Shown one piece after another: positions 51,346 to 59,919 of a stretch of 64,000 nucleotides of DNA. Source of the DNA: Sarcodiotheca gaudichaudii (lineage: Eukaryota; Rhodophyta; Florideophyceae; Gigartinales; Solieriaceae); assembly GCA_032355985.1 (NCBI GenBank), contig JAUKVZ010000002.1, positions 620,001-684,000 on the forward strand, read 5' to 3'. Position 1 is the first letter of the stretch, and each line of letters starts with the position of its first letter. The translations under genes were made by a program, and so were the position numbers. The notes beneath the pieces were generated by a model, which was not told where the DNA came from, did not search any database, and worked only from the letters and a program-made list of their open reading frames with translations.

Positions 51346-52248
51346 GTGCCCCCGGAGTCTCAGCCAGGGGCCAATGTTTCAGACATGATTTCGGATGGAT
51401 CCAGCCTGCCCGACCCGGAGCAGTTGCTTGAGCAACTGGATGCGCTATCCCTCCAGGCCCAGCGACTCGAGCAGGATCTCGAGCGTTCACAGCGCCTCGC
51501 CACGCTGGGCACACTGGTTGGCTCCATCGCCCACGAACTGAACAACCTGCTGACGCCTGTCATGAGCTATGCCGAGCTCGCGCTGGCATCGCCCGAGGAT
51601 GAGGCCCTGCAGCAGAAGGCGCTTCGCAAGGCCGCGGCAGGGGCGCAGAAGGCTTCACACATCACCTGTGCGATCCTTGGATTCCTGCGGGATGACGAGG
51701 AGTCCTTCTCAGCGAACGTACATGAGTGCGTGGAGGACGCCGTCGAATGCCTGGTTCGAAACCCGGCGAAGGATGGCGTCGAGCTGGTTGTCGTCGCACC
51801 GGATGGGCTTCAGGCGGGCATCCAGCCGGTGGCCCTGCAGCAGGTCTTCATGAATCTGATGCTGAACGCGATCGACGCCATGCGTCCGCTTGGCGGCGGC
51901 CGCCTTCGAATCGAAGCCACATGTTCCACGTGGAACACCTCCAACGTCGGTGATCAGGAGTGTGTCGAGATTCGCATCACCGACAGCGGCAGCGGCATGT
52001 CGCCCGAGCTTGCTCGCCAGGCGTTCGAGCCTCTCACCACGACGCGCTCTTCGAACGCGGGGAGTGGGGAGGATGCGCAGTCGGCGGGCGTCGGCCTGGG
52101 CCTGGCGATCTGCCGGCAGCTGGTGGATGCCGCGGGCGGAACGATTGAACTCGAAAGCCACGAGGGCGAGGGATCGCGATTCTGCATTCGCCTTCCCGTC
52201 GGTGGCGCCGCCGTGCCGACCACGCACACACGCCACGCAGCCGCCTGA
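51346..52248 (+). CDS. Sensor histidine kinase without a visible sensor domain
   Basis: This 300-residue cytosolic kinase starts with a short helical region, then the dimerisation/phosphoacceptor helix LVGSIAHELNNLLTPVMSYA (His63 counting from GTG 51346), and an ATPase domain with N box MLNAIDAM, G1 DSGSGMSPE, and G2 GVGLGLAICRQLVDAAGG. No transmembrane, PAS or HAMP region and no response regulator are present, so the partner must lie elsewhere. The start is either GTG 51346 or ATG 51385; neither has a strong ribosome site. It carries parS site 2 within its coding sequence. Confidence 0.87.
   Translation: MPPESQPGANVSDMISDGSSLPDPEQLLEQLDALSLQAQRLEQDLERSQRLATLGTLVGSIAHELNNLLTPVMSYAELALASPEDEALQQKALRKAAAGAQKASHITCAILGFLRDDEESFSANVHECVEDAVECLVRNPAKDGVELVVVAPDGLQAGIQPVALQQVFMNLMLNAIDAMRPLGGGRLRIEATCSTWNTSNVGDQECVEIRITDSGSGMSPELARQAFEPLTTTRSSNAGSGEDAQSAGVGLGLAICRQLVDAAGGTIELESHEGEGSRFCIRLPVGGAAVPTTHTRHAAA
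51922..51937. promoter_or_regulatory. parS site 2 (ParB-binding palindrome)
   Basis: A second perfect TGTTCCACGTGGAACA, inside the histidine kinase gene, 809 bases from site 1 (start to start). It encodes CSTWNT in the kinase frame. Confidence 0.92.
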
Positions 52249-52485
52249 TCGCCCTAAGTCCTTATATAACAGGTATTTATATGGCCCTTGCGAGCGGCCT
52301 TGTCGCCGCCGTCCATCACTTTAATACGAAACGCACTATCGGTGAGAATGCGTCCGGACCCTTTCTTATTGCCGCACGTGGTCTGCGGCGAGTGATTTCG
52401 AAGGCAACCGACTATCCGGCCGAGGTTTACAATCAGCGGCCTGCGCGCCTTTTGTCCAACCGAACACTGTGAGAGAGATCGCTTC
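52249..52485. other. Gene-free leader with an AT-rich near-palindrome
   Basis: The 237 bases between the histidine kinase and the redoxin gene contain no convincing gene. At 52260-52284 an AT-rich stretch (CCTTATATAA ... TTTATATGG) forms an imperfect palindrome that stands out against the GC-rich background and could be an operator or promoter. TACAAT at 52428-52433 is a possible -10 for the redoxin gene. Confidence 0.35.
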
Positions 52486-53709
52486 ATGTTTCGAAGTCGC
52501 CCATCATTCGTTTTCGCACTTCTGGCCGCCGCGCTGATCGGTTTGATCCTGAGCGGCGGCACGGCGCTGGGGGGCTACTGGGTCGGCGCCGAGGCGCCGG
52601 AACTCACCTTCGACGAGATGGTGCGCGGGCCGGCTGATGTCGACGACGTGAAGCTCGCCAATCTTCCGGGCAAGACGGTGGTGCTGGTCTTCTGGTCGAT
52701 CAACTGTCCGAGTTGCCCGACGGTGATGCCGCACCTGAACAACCTGGCCGAAGAGTTGTCGGATGAGCCGGTGCAGATCATCTCGGTCGTGAACTTCCCG
52801 CGCGCTGATGTCGAGGAGTTTCTGCGCACGGAGCATGAGCTGGACAAGAGCATCTGGATCGGTCTGGATGGGACGGATCAATCCATCACGTTCGACTATC
52901 TGGTGATGGGCGTGCCGATGTCGGTCGTGGTGAACAAAGAGGGCTCGGTTGCCGCGGTCACGCATCCTTTGAACGTCACTCCGGAAGTGGTGCGCGAGGT
53001 GATGGCGGGCGGAGCGCCTGCAGTCGAGCAGCCTCCTGCCGCGGAGGGCCTGCTGGATCAGGAGCTTCCGACACAGCTATCGATTTACGAGCTTGTGATG
53101 CGCTCGGCGCCTCAGAACAACCAGACGCGATTCAGTCGAGTGGGGGGTTTGCGATTCTGGGCGACGCCGCTTCGCGACATGCTGTTTCAGGCGTTTGGCG
53201 TCGCGCCTTCGCTGATCTTCTCTGATTCACTGATTCTTGATGCGAAATACGACGGCAAGGTGATCCCGCCGCAGGGCCAGGAGCACACGGCGCGCGACAT
53301 GCTGCGCACGATGCTGGAGCGCTCCTTCCCATTGGAAGCCACAAAGGAAACGCGCGAGATTGATGTGTGGACGATGAGTCTGCCCAGCGGACCGGGTCCG
53401 GAGCTTCGACCGGCGGCTGATGGAGGCGACTGGGTCTTTGAGATCAGTGATCGTCATCTTCGCTCGAAGAAGACGCCCATGAATTATCTCGCGTATCGCA
53501 TGGCGCAGGAATACGGCGTGCATGTGATCGACGAAACGGGCGACGGCGAAATCTACGACTTCACCATCTCCTGGGTGAGCATGGACGACGATGATCCAAA
53601 GGGCTTCAAAGCGCGACTGGCGGAGAAGCTCGGCCTCGTGATCACGGAAGAAAAGCGCGAGATGGAAGTGCTTCAGGTCGAGCGAGCCGAACCAGCAGCA
53701 CAGGAGTGA
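52486..53709 (+). CDS. Exported two-domain protein: TlpA-like redoxin plus DUF3738-like C-terminus
   Basis: This 407-residue protein has an N-terminal signal/anchor (LLAAALIGLILSGGTALGGY). Residues about 28-165 form a thioredoxin-fold redoxin with the active site INCPSCPTVMPHL and the cis-Pro loop GVPMSVVVNKEG. The C-terminal part (about 200-400) carries LRDMLFQAFGV, RTMLERSFPLEATKETREID and AEKLGLVITEEKREMEVLQV, which match the pattern of DUF3738 proteins seen in acidobacteria and relatives as TlpA fusions. It should act as a membrane- or periplasm-facing thiol:disulfide oxidoreductase. It is separated by 15 bases from a convergent TlpA-like/lipoprotein pair. Confidence 0.82.
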   Translation: MFRSRPSFVFALLAAALIGLILSGGTALGGYWVGAEAPELTFDEMVRGPADVDDVKLANLPGKTVVLVFWSINCPSCPTVMPHLNNLAEELSDEPVQIISVVNFPRADVEEFLRTEHELDKSIWIGLDGTDQSITFDYLVMGVPMSVVVNKEGSVAAVTHPLNVTPEVVREVMAGGAPAVEQPPAAEGLLDQELPTQLSIYELVMRSAPQNNQTRFSRVGGLRFWATPLRDMLFQAFGVAPSLIFSDSLILDAKYDGKVIPPQGQEHTARDMLRTMLERSFPLEATKETREIDVWTMSLPSGPGPELRPAADGGDWVFEISDRHLRSKKTPMNYLAYRMAQEYGVHVIDETGDGEIYDFTISWVSMDDDDPKGFKARLAEKLGLVITEEKREMEVLQVERAEPAAQE

Positions 53710-53724
53710 TGCTTCGGCGACGGT

Positions 53725-54444
53725 TCAGTCGTCGTCCATGATCCAGATCGGCGTCTGGCCGCGCACGATGGAGCCGCGTGTGCTGGCTCGGATGAAGTAC
53801 GCCGAAGCGTTCACGATCTTGTCCGCGTCATTGAGGCGTAATGTCAGCACGCCCTGCAGATCGCCATCTTCAAAGGTTACAGGCATGCCTGCGCCATCCG
53901 GATCGACGCCGATGGTCATGTCGCCGGCGCGCGTCGGCTTGCGGCGAGGTTCATAGGCCTCTGCAATCAGCCCGGCGGCGTCAACCTGTTCGGCGAGCAT
54001 CCCGCGCCACAAATTACGATTGGACGCATCCGTCTCGCGCCAGAACATCGGATCGAAGAGCGCTTCAAGCGCTTCTTCATCTTCATTGTTGATCGCCTCG
54101 ATCAGCGCGATTCCGGCGATGGAGTAGCGCTCGATGTCAGCGTCTGACAGCTCCTGCGACTCGAACATGCGCTGTGTGTAGGCGTCATCGGTGTCTTCAG
54201 CTTGCGCCTGGAACGCCATGTCTTCGGCGATGGCCTGCTCTTCGGGCAGCGCCTGTCCGGCATTCGGATCATGGACGCCCTCGGCGCCGTCGTATCCGGC
54301 GCCCTCTTCGCTGATGAAGAAAGCGCCCTGACGATCGGGATGGCGAGCACTGGGCGACTGGCCGATACTGCGGCACCCGATCGGGATCGCCGCGCACAAG
54401 CCGAGAAGACAGAAAAAGGGAACGGTTGGTCGATTGCGGATCAT
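53725..54444 (-). CDS. Lipoprotein of unknown function coupled to a TlpA-like gene
   Basis: This 239-residue protein has a lipoprotein signal ending in CAAIPIG-C at about residue 24. The mature part begins with an acidic, Glu/Gln-rich linker and contains a compact domain (about residues 105-235) with ALIEAINNEDEEALEALFDP, a pattern like NTF2/SnoaL-type or DUF3887-type folds, and ends in IMDDD. Its ATG overlaps the stop of the upstream redoxin by four bases, so the two are translated together. The fold suggestion is tentative. Confidence 0.75.
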   Translation of the reverse strand: MIRNRPTVPFFCLLGLCAAIPIGCRSIGQSPSARHPDRQGAFFISEEGAGYDGAEGVHDPNAGQALPEEQAIAEDMAFQAQAEDTDDAYTQRMFESQELSDADIERYSIAGIALIEAINNEDEEALEALFDPMFWRETDASNRNLWRGMLAEQVDAAGLIAEAYEPRRKPTRAGDMTIGVDPDGAGMPVTFEDGDLQGVLTLRLNDADKIVNASAYFIRASTRGSIVRGQTPIWIMDDD

Positions 54445-55565
54445 GCTTCTCCTTCGGATCCTTCGCGCATCTCTTGCAGGAGCGCCTCGACGGCCGTGCG
54501 CACGTCGTCAGTTGTGAATGACTCACGGTAGGTCGTCTGCTTGAACTTGTAGCGCAGGCGGCCCTGGGCGTCGAGCACGAAGACGCTGGGAAGCGTGACG
54601 ACATCCAGATAGTTGGCGAATGAGTCCTCGCGCTGTCCCGGCGGATCCCAGATATTGATCCAGGGCATGGATCGCTGGCGGGCGACGGTGCGGGCGTTGG
54701 ATTTCTGCGCATCCGTATTCACGCCGATGAAGACGAAGGGATCCGGCTCGAATCTCTGGATCATGGCCTTCTCATGTGGAACGGAGGCCAGGCAGGGAGC
54801 ACAGAACGTGGACCAGAAGGTGAGGACGACGATCTTGCCGCGCTCGCGCTTGAGGCTGCGTTCCTGACCATCGAGATCGACGCCGCGCAGATCCAGCGGC
54901 TCGCCTCGGAATCGGAGTGTCTCAAGCTCGTGGATGGCCTTCTTCGCCAGTTCGGCGTATGTGGCGCGTTCCGGTTTCTGCGGCGACTCGATCTCGCCGT
55001 ATGTCGACGCCACTTCCTTCATGGCGTTGATTGCGATTGTGCGTTGTGCGTCATCGAGCCATGCGACATCGCGCGTCTGATTCATTTCGATGCGCGGGCG
55101 CGCCTTGGCGTAGAGCAGATCGGCGCGCAGTTGATCCTTCTTGGCGTCCTGAAGGATGGCGTCGAGCGTCTCGTCATACGTCTTGAGCTCTGCGATCGCC
55201 TGTTCGGTCGTCAGGCCTTCGAAGGTGGGCAGAAAGCCGCCGGTGAGCAGTCGCCGCACGCGATCGGAATCGGCGCTTCCCCTGGCGGCATACGAAAGCG
55301 ACTTTTCACGAATCGGCTGCGCGATCTCAGGCGTGACGCGCCCGCACAACTGAGATAGCGAGCGAAGGGCGGAGTAGACGCGATTGGGCGAAGGATCGTT
55401 GTCGAGCAGTCCATAGCATTGCCCGGCGAGCATCTGTGCCATGGGTTCGGTGATGGTCGGCAGATTCTCGTCCTCGCCGGCGAGCGCGGGAGCCGACGCC
55501 AAAGCGATTGCACATGCGACGCCGATACCTTGAAGCCCTCGAATCCAGGATAGATGGCTCTTCAA
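54441..55565 (-). CDS. Exported TlpA-like thiol:disulfide oxidoreductase
   Basis: This 374-residue protein has a signal peptide (cleavage near APALA-GE), a helical N-terminal region to about residue 210, and a C-terminal TlpA/ResA-like thioredoxin fold with FWSTFCAPCLASVPHEKAMI (CAPC active site) and the cis-Pro loop TLPSVFVLDAQGRLRYKF. ResA/TlpA relatives reduce cytochrome c apoproteins or other periplasmic thiols. It is coupled to a lipoprotein gene by an ATGA overlap. Confidence 0.87.
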   Translation of the reverse strand: MKSHLSWIRGLQGIGVACAIALASAPALAGEDENLPTITEPMAQMLAGQCYGLLDNDPSPNRVYSALRSLSQLCGRVTPEIAQPIREKSLSYAARGSADSDRVRRLLTGGFLPTFEGLTTEQAIAELKTYDETLDAILQDAKKDQLRADLLYAKARPRIEMNQTRDVAWLDDAQRTIAINAMKEVASTYGEIESPQKPERATYAELAKKAIHELETLRFRGEPLDLRGVDLDGQERSLKRERGKIVVLTFWSTFCAPCLASVPHEKAMIQRFEPDPFVFIGVNTDAQKSNARTVARQRSMPWINIWDPPGQREDSFANYLDVVTLPSVFVLDAQGRLRYKFKQTTYRESFTTDDVRTAVEALLQEMREGSEGEA

Positions 55566-55864
55566 TGGACACGTCCTTCTCTTGACTGCCTCAGCGCAAT
55601 GGATCGCATACTTAGACCGGACGCGCGACGGCGCGGTTTCAGGCGGCGCATGCGCTCGATTCGCATCGGCTGCGTCGAATCAACGCGCGACCATGGCGTC
55701 AGGTCAAGTGATTTCTTCAGAGGATTCTACTTCGCGAGCGCGGGATCGCGCTGCTATCCTGCCCGCCCGTCTGCGGCGTCGTGCCCATCGGCGCCGTCCG
55801 CAAGCGCCCCGGCTCACGTCGTGAGCTTCAGGGGCGCTGAGATAACTGAAGCCCTGAGGTGTGC
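55566..55864 (+). promoter_or_regulatory. Upstream region of the sdh operon with possible promoters
   Basis: No gene is supported in these 299 bases between the divergent TlpA-like gene and sdhC. Candidate elements for the + strand are TGCTATCCT (an extended -10, 55752-55760) and a weak TTGACT/CATACT pair at 55582-55612 with a 19-base spacer. Confidence 0.3.
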
Positions 55865-56671
55865 ATGGCTCAACTTGAGACGCGGATCGCGTTGCCGCAG
55901 CGGCGGTTTGGAGAGACTCGACGCACGGATCGCTGGTGGCTTCAGCCGCTGGCGGTGGCGATTGGTCTCGGCGCTTTCATCATCTATTCGACGTGGGCGG
56001 CGTTTCAGGGCGCACATTACGAATGGCAGGGGTACCTCTCGCCGTTCTATTCGCCGGAGGTCTTCGGCGACTCGCCTCATGCGTGGTTCGGCCCTTGGCC
56101 ATTGTGGTGGCCATCCTGGCTGCCTTATTCGCCGGCATTTCTGATCCTGTGGGCGCCCGCCGGCTTCCGGTTGACGTGCTACTACTATCGCGGCGCGTAT
56201 TACAAATCGTTCTGGGCATCGCCGCTGAACTGCACGGTGGGCAAGCCGCTGAAGGGGTATCGAGGCGAGCGGAGCTTTCCGCTGATCCTTCAGAACATTC
56301 ATCGCTACTTCCTGTATCTGGCGCTCGTGTTTCTCGTCTTTCTTTCGATCGACGTGTATCACGGCATGTGGTTCACTTCGCCCGATGGTGAAAAGCAGTT
56401 CGGCATTGGCGTCGGCACGCTGGTGCTCGCCATGAATGTCATTCTGCTCGGCGGCTACACGCTTGGCTGCCATTCGCTTCGCCATCTGATCGGCGGGCGG
56501 AAGGATTGTGTCTCCCAGAGCGCCGGCGGCGGCGTTCCTTATAAGTGCGTCTCATGCCTGAACAGGAGACATATGCGATTCGCGTGGTTCAGCCTCTTCT
56601 GGGTCGGCTTCACTGACTTCTACGTCCGCATGTGCTCGATGGGCTACATCACGGATTGGAGGATCATCTGA
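55865..56671 (+). CDS. sdhC: Succinate dehydrogenase membrane anchor subunit (single-anchor type)
   Basis: This 268-residue protein has five or so hydrophobic helices and precedes sdhA and sdhB. The ending FTDFYVRMCSMGYITDWRII matches the single membrane subunit found in actinobacterial and some delta-proteobacterial complex II operons rather than the classical SdhC/SdhD pair. Histidines within helices (IHRYFLYL, VYHGMWF, CHSLRH) are candidate heme ligands. A cytoplasmic loop contains several cysteines (GCHSLRHLIGGRKDCVS and YKCVSCLNRRH). Start: ATG 55865; a GTG two codons upstream is possible. Its TGA overlaps the sdhA ATG by one base. Confidence 0.85.
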   Translation: MAQLETRIALPQRRFGETRRTDRWWLQPLAVAIGLGAFIIYSTWAAFQGAHYEWQGYLSPFYSPEVFGDSPHAWFGPWPLWWPSWLPYSPAFLILWAPAGFRLTCYYYRGAYYKSFWASPLNCTVGKPLKGYRGERSFPLILQNIHRYFLYLALVFLVFLSIDVYHGMWFTSPDGEKQFGIGVGTLVLAMNVILLGGYTLGCHSLRHLIGGRKDCVSQSAGGGVPYKCVSCLNRRHMRFAWFSLFWVGFTDFYVRMCSMGYITDWRII

Positions 56672-58488
56672 TGGCCGACATTCCCGTGCATGAGACGGAT
56701 GTGGTGGTTGTCGGCGCGGGCGGCGCCGGACTTCGCGCTGCGATTGAGGCTTCGGTGCAGGGCGCGAAAGTCGCGCTGGTCTGCAAGTCGCTGCTGGGCA
56801 AGGCGCACACAGTCATGGCCGAGGGCGGCATGGCGGCCGCGATGGGCAATGTCGACGATCGCGACGACTGGGAGACGCACTTCGCCGACACGATGCGCGG
56901 CGGCCAGTATCTGAACAACTGGCGCATGGCGCAGAATCATGCCAAGGAGGCGCCTGAGCGCGTGCGCGAGCTGGAGGCGTGGGGCGCCGTCTTCGATCGC
57001 ACGAAGGCCGGGCGCATCCTGCAGCGCAACTTCGGCGGGCATAAATATCCGCGCCTGGCGCACGTCGGCGATCGCACCGGGCTGGAGCTGATTCGCACGC
57101 TGCAGGATCACACGATCCATCAGGCTGTCGATGTGCATATGGAGATGACCGTCGTCTCACTGCTGACGCAGGATGGGCGCGTGTGCGGCTGCGTCGCGTA
57201 TGACCGGGAGCATGGGCGCTTCCAGGCGTTTCGCTGCGGCGCACTGATCATGGCGACGGGTGGCATCGGCAAGGCCTTCCGCATCACGAGCAACAGCTGG
57301 GAGTACACGGGCGACGGGCATGCGCTTGCGTATCGCGCCGGCGCCGATCTGCGCGATATGGAGTTCGTGCAGTTTCATCCGACGGGCATGGTGTGGCCGC
57401 TGTCGGTGGCGGGCATTCTTGTGACCGAAGGCGTGCGCGGCGAGGGAGGCGTGCTTCGCAACAGCGAAGGCAAGCGCTTCATGTTTGATGACATTCCCGA
57501 TCTCTATAAGCATCAGACGGCTGACAATGAGGAAGAGGGCTGGCGATATGTGCGGGGCGACAAGGAGGCGCGTCGGCCGCCGGAGCTCTTGACGCGCGAT
57601 CACGTGGCGCGCTGCATCGTGCGTGAAGTGCGTGAGGGACGCGGCTCGCCTCATGGCGGCGTCTTCCTGGATATCGCGTGGCTGCATGAGAAGCTGCCTG
57701 ATTCTGAAGAGCACATCAAGCGCAAGCTGCCCAGCATGTATCACCAGTTCAAGGAGCTGGCGGGCATCGACATCACCAAGGAGGCGATGGAGGTCGGACC
57801 GACGACGCACTATGTCATGGGCGGCGTGGCGGTCGATGGCGACACGCAGATGTCGACTGTGCCGGGTCTCTTTGCCGCGGGCGAATGCGCCGGCGGACTG
57901 CATGGCGCCAATCGTCTCGGCGGCAACTCGCTGAGCGATCTTGTCGTCTTCGGCAAGCGCGCCGGTGAGCATGCGGCGCAGTTTGCCAAGGACAACGAGC
58001 GCCCGGGCTCGATCGATGGCGAAGTGGACGCGGCCATCAAGGATGCGCTGGAGCCCTTTGAACGCGTGCAGGGCAATGAGAATCCATATCAGGTGCAGCG
58101 CGATCTGCAGATGCTGATGCAGGACAAGGTCGGCATCGTGCGCACTGAGAGCGAAATGGCCGAGGCGATCGAGGAGATCGGCGCTCTAAAACATCGAGCG
58201 GCCAAGTGCTCGGTGGAGGGCAATCGAGAGTTCAATCCCGGCTGGCATACGGCGCTTGATCTGCGAAATCTGCTGACGGTCGCTGAGGCGATTGCGCGCT
58301 CGGCGATTGAGCGGCAGGAAAGCCGCGGCGCTCACTTCCGCATTGATCGGCCGGAAAAGGACGATGAATGGGGCAAGTTGAATCTCGTCACGAGCATGGA
58401 AGAGGGAGGTTCGATGCGTGTGCGGCGTGAACCGACCTCTGATCTGCCTGACGATCTGAAGCGAATCATCGAGGAGAATCAGCTGTGA
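56671..58488 (+). CDS. sdhA: Succinate dehydrogenase / fumarate reductase flavoprotein subunit
   Basis: This 605-residue catalytic subunit has the FAD motif VVVVGAGGAGLRAAIEA at the start, the His that links FAD covalently in GKAHTVMAEGGMAA, the substrate-site segment QFHPTGM, the catalytic Arg region VRGEGGVLRN, and a C-terminal helical bundle. It oxidises succinate to fumarate in the TCA cycle. GGAGGATC precedes the start, which overlaps the sdhC stop (TGATG), so the longer frame to 56632 is not used. Confidence 0.95.
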   Translation: MADIPVHETDVVVVGAGGAGLRAAIEASVQGAKVALVCKSLLGKAHTVMAEGGMAAAMGNVDDRDDWETHFADTMRGGQYLNNWRMAQNHAKEAPERVRELEAWGAVFDRTKAGRILQRNFGGHKYPRLAHVGDRTGLELIRTLQDHTIHQAVDVHMEMTVVSLLTQDGRVCGCVAYDREHGRFQAFRCGALIMATGGIGKAFRITSNSWEYTGDGHALAYRAGADLRDMEFVQFHPTGMVWPLSVAGILVTEGVRGEGGVLRNSEGKRFMFDDIPDLYKHQTADNEEEGWRYVRGDKEARRPPELLTRDHVARCIVREVREGRGSPHGGVFLDIAWLHEKLPDSEEHIKRKLPSMYHQFKELAGIDITKEAMEVGPTTHYVMGGVAVDGDTQMSTVPGLFAAGECAGGLHGANRLGGNSLSDLVVFGKRAGEHAAQFAKDNERPGSIDGEVDAAIKDALEPFERVQGNENPYQVQRDLQMLMQDKVGIVRTESEMAEAIEEIGALKHRAAKCSVEGNREFNPGWHTALDLRNLLTVAEAIARSAIERQESRGAHFRIDRPEKDDEWGKLNLVTSMEEGGSMRVRREPTSDLPDDLKRIIEENQL

Positions 58489-59237
58489 GCGATGTGAAGC
58501 TTCGAATCTGGCGCGGCGAAGAGGGCAAGGGCGAGTTCAAGGAGTATTCCTGCGCCTATGACCCGGGCATGGTCGTGCTGGATGTGATTCATCGCGTTCA
58601 GGCCGAGCAGGCGCCCGATCTTGCCGTGCGATGGAACTGCAAGGCGGGCAAGTGCGGCTCATGCTCTGCTGAGATCAACGGCAAGCCGCGGCTGATGTGC
58701 ATGACGCGCCTGGATTCACTGGATACGAGCGAGCCGATCAGTGTGGAGCCGATGCAGTCATTTCCGCACACGCGGGATCTGGTGACGGATGTGTCGGCCA
58801 ACTATCGCGCCAAGAAGAAGATCCGCAAGTTCAAGCCTCGAAAGCCGGACAATGCGGATGGATCATGGACGATGATGCAGGAAGATGTCGATCGCGTGCA
58901 GGAGTTTCGCAAGTGCATCGAGTGCTTCCTGTGTCAGGACGTGTGCCATGTGATTCGTGAGCATCATCTGCATGAAGAGTTCGTCGGGCCGCGGCATTTC
59001 GTGTATTCGGCGGCGCTGGAGATGCATCCGCTCGACACGGAGGATCGCATTGGCGATCTGAAGAAAGAGCAGGGGATTGGTTTCTGCAACATCACGAAGT
59101 GCTGCACGAAGGTGTGTCCGGAGAGCATCACGATCACGGACAATGCGATCATTCCGCTGAAGGAGCGTGTGGTCGACGAGTTTTTTGATCCGGTGACCAA
59201 GCTGTTTCGGATCTTTCGGCCGAAGAAGAAGCAGTAG
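58485..59237 (+). CDS. sdhB: Succinate dehydrogenase / fumarate reductase iron-sulfur subunit
   Basis: This 250-residue electron-transfer subunit has the N-terminal 2Fe-2S ligands in CKAGKCGSCSAEINGKPRLMC and the C-terminal clusters in CIECFLCQDVC and CNITKCCTKVCPE. It passes electrons from FAD to the quinone site at the membrane anchor. The start is GTG 58485, overlapping the sdhA stop (GTGA). The order C-A-B with overlaps indicates one operon. Confidence 0.94.
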   Translation: MSDVKLRIWRGEEGKGEFKEYSCAYDPGMVVLDVIHRVQAEQAPDLAVRWNCKAGKCGSCSAEINGKPRLMCMTRLDSLDTSEPISVEPMQSFPHTRDLVTDVSANYRAKKKIRKFKPRKPDNADGSWTMMQEDVDRVQEFRKCIECFLCQDVCHVIREHHLHEEFVGPRHFVYSAALEMHPLDTEDRIGDLKKEQGIGFCNITKCCTKVCPESITITDNAIIPLKERVVDEFFDPVTKLFRIFRPKKKQ

Positions 59238-59278
59238 CCGTCAGTCGCGCGGATGCGCGAGCGATCGGGAGCAAGGCC

Positions 59279-59806
59279 ATGGCGCAAGAGAAGATTGCAG
59301 TTCGTCCCATTTCCGCGGCAGGCGTTGATCGCGCCATTTCGAAGGCGGAGCGCTATCGGCTGCTGAACGAGCCACGCGAGGCGGAGAGCATCTGTCGCGA
59401 TGTGCTGGCGATTGATGAAGGCAACGAGAAGGCGAAGACGCTGCTGCTGCTGGCGATCTCCGATCAGGTGGCGCGGGGGGCGACATCAAGAGCGCGCGAC
59501 GCGATCGATTTTCTCAGTGCGATCAATGATCCTTACAAGCGCGTGTATTACCACGGCGTGATCATGGAGCGTCAGGCCAAGGGACTGATACATCTGAAGA
59601 AGACGGGCGCCCGCACGTATGCGCTGCTGCGTGAGGCGATGGACCTTTATGACGAAGCGCAGAAGCTCAGCCCGGACGGCAATGATGATGCGATCCTGCG
59701 ATGGAACACGTGTGCGCGGATGATCAATCATGACGAGCGTCATGAAGAGGGGGGCGGCGAGCAGGCCTTCGAGTGGATCATCGATGAGGACATGCCGATG
59801 CGATGA
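59279..59806 (+). CDS. TPR-like helical protein (175 aa)
   Basis: This cytosolic protein without signal peptide has a TPR-like pair near residues 20-60 (AERYRLLNEPREAESICRDV then LAIDEGNEKAKTLLLLAISD), a second helical hairpin around 95-135, and an acidic C-terminus. GGAGCAAGG lies just upstream of the ATG. It follows sdhB by 41 bases and may be co-transcribed, but a role in complex II is not supported by sequence. The family is not one I can name. Confidence 0.72.
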   Translation: MAQEKIAVRPISAAGVDRAISKAERYRLLNEPREAESICRDVLAIDEGNEKAKTLLLLAISDQVARGATSRARDAIDFLSAINDPYKRVYYHGVIMERQAKGLIHLKKTGARTYALLREAMDLYDEAQKLSPDGNDDAILRWNTCARMINHDERHEEGGGEQAFEWIIDEDMPMR

Positions 59807-59919
59807 TCGGCTCTCACGCATCGGGAACGCGGGAATAAACCGCCGGCCCCGGGCGTTCGCTTACTCGCCCCGGACGATTTCGGGGCCGCAGAGACGACGA
59901 GCCTGAAAGGAGCACAGCC

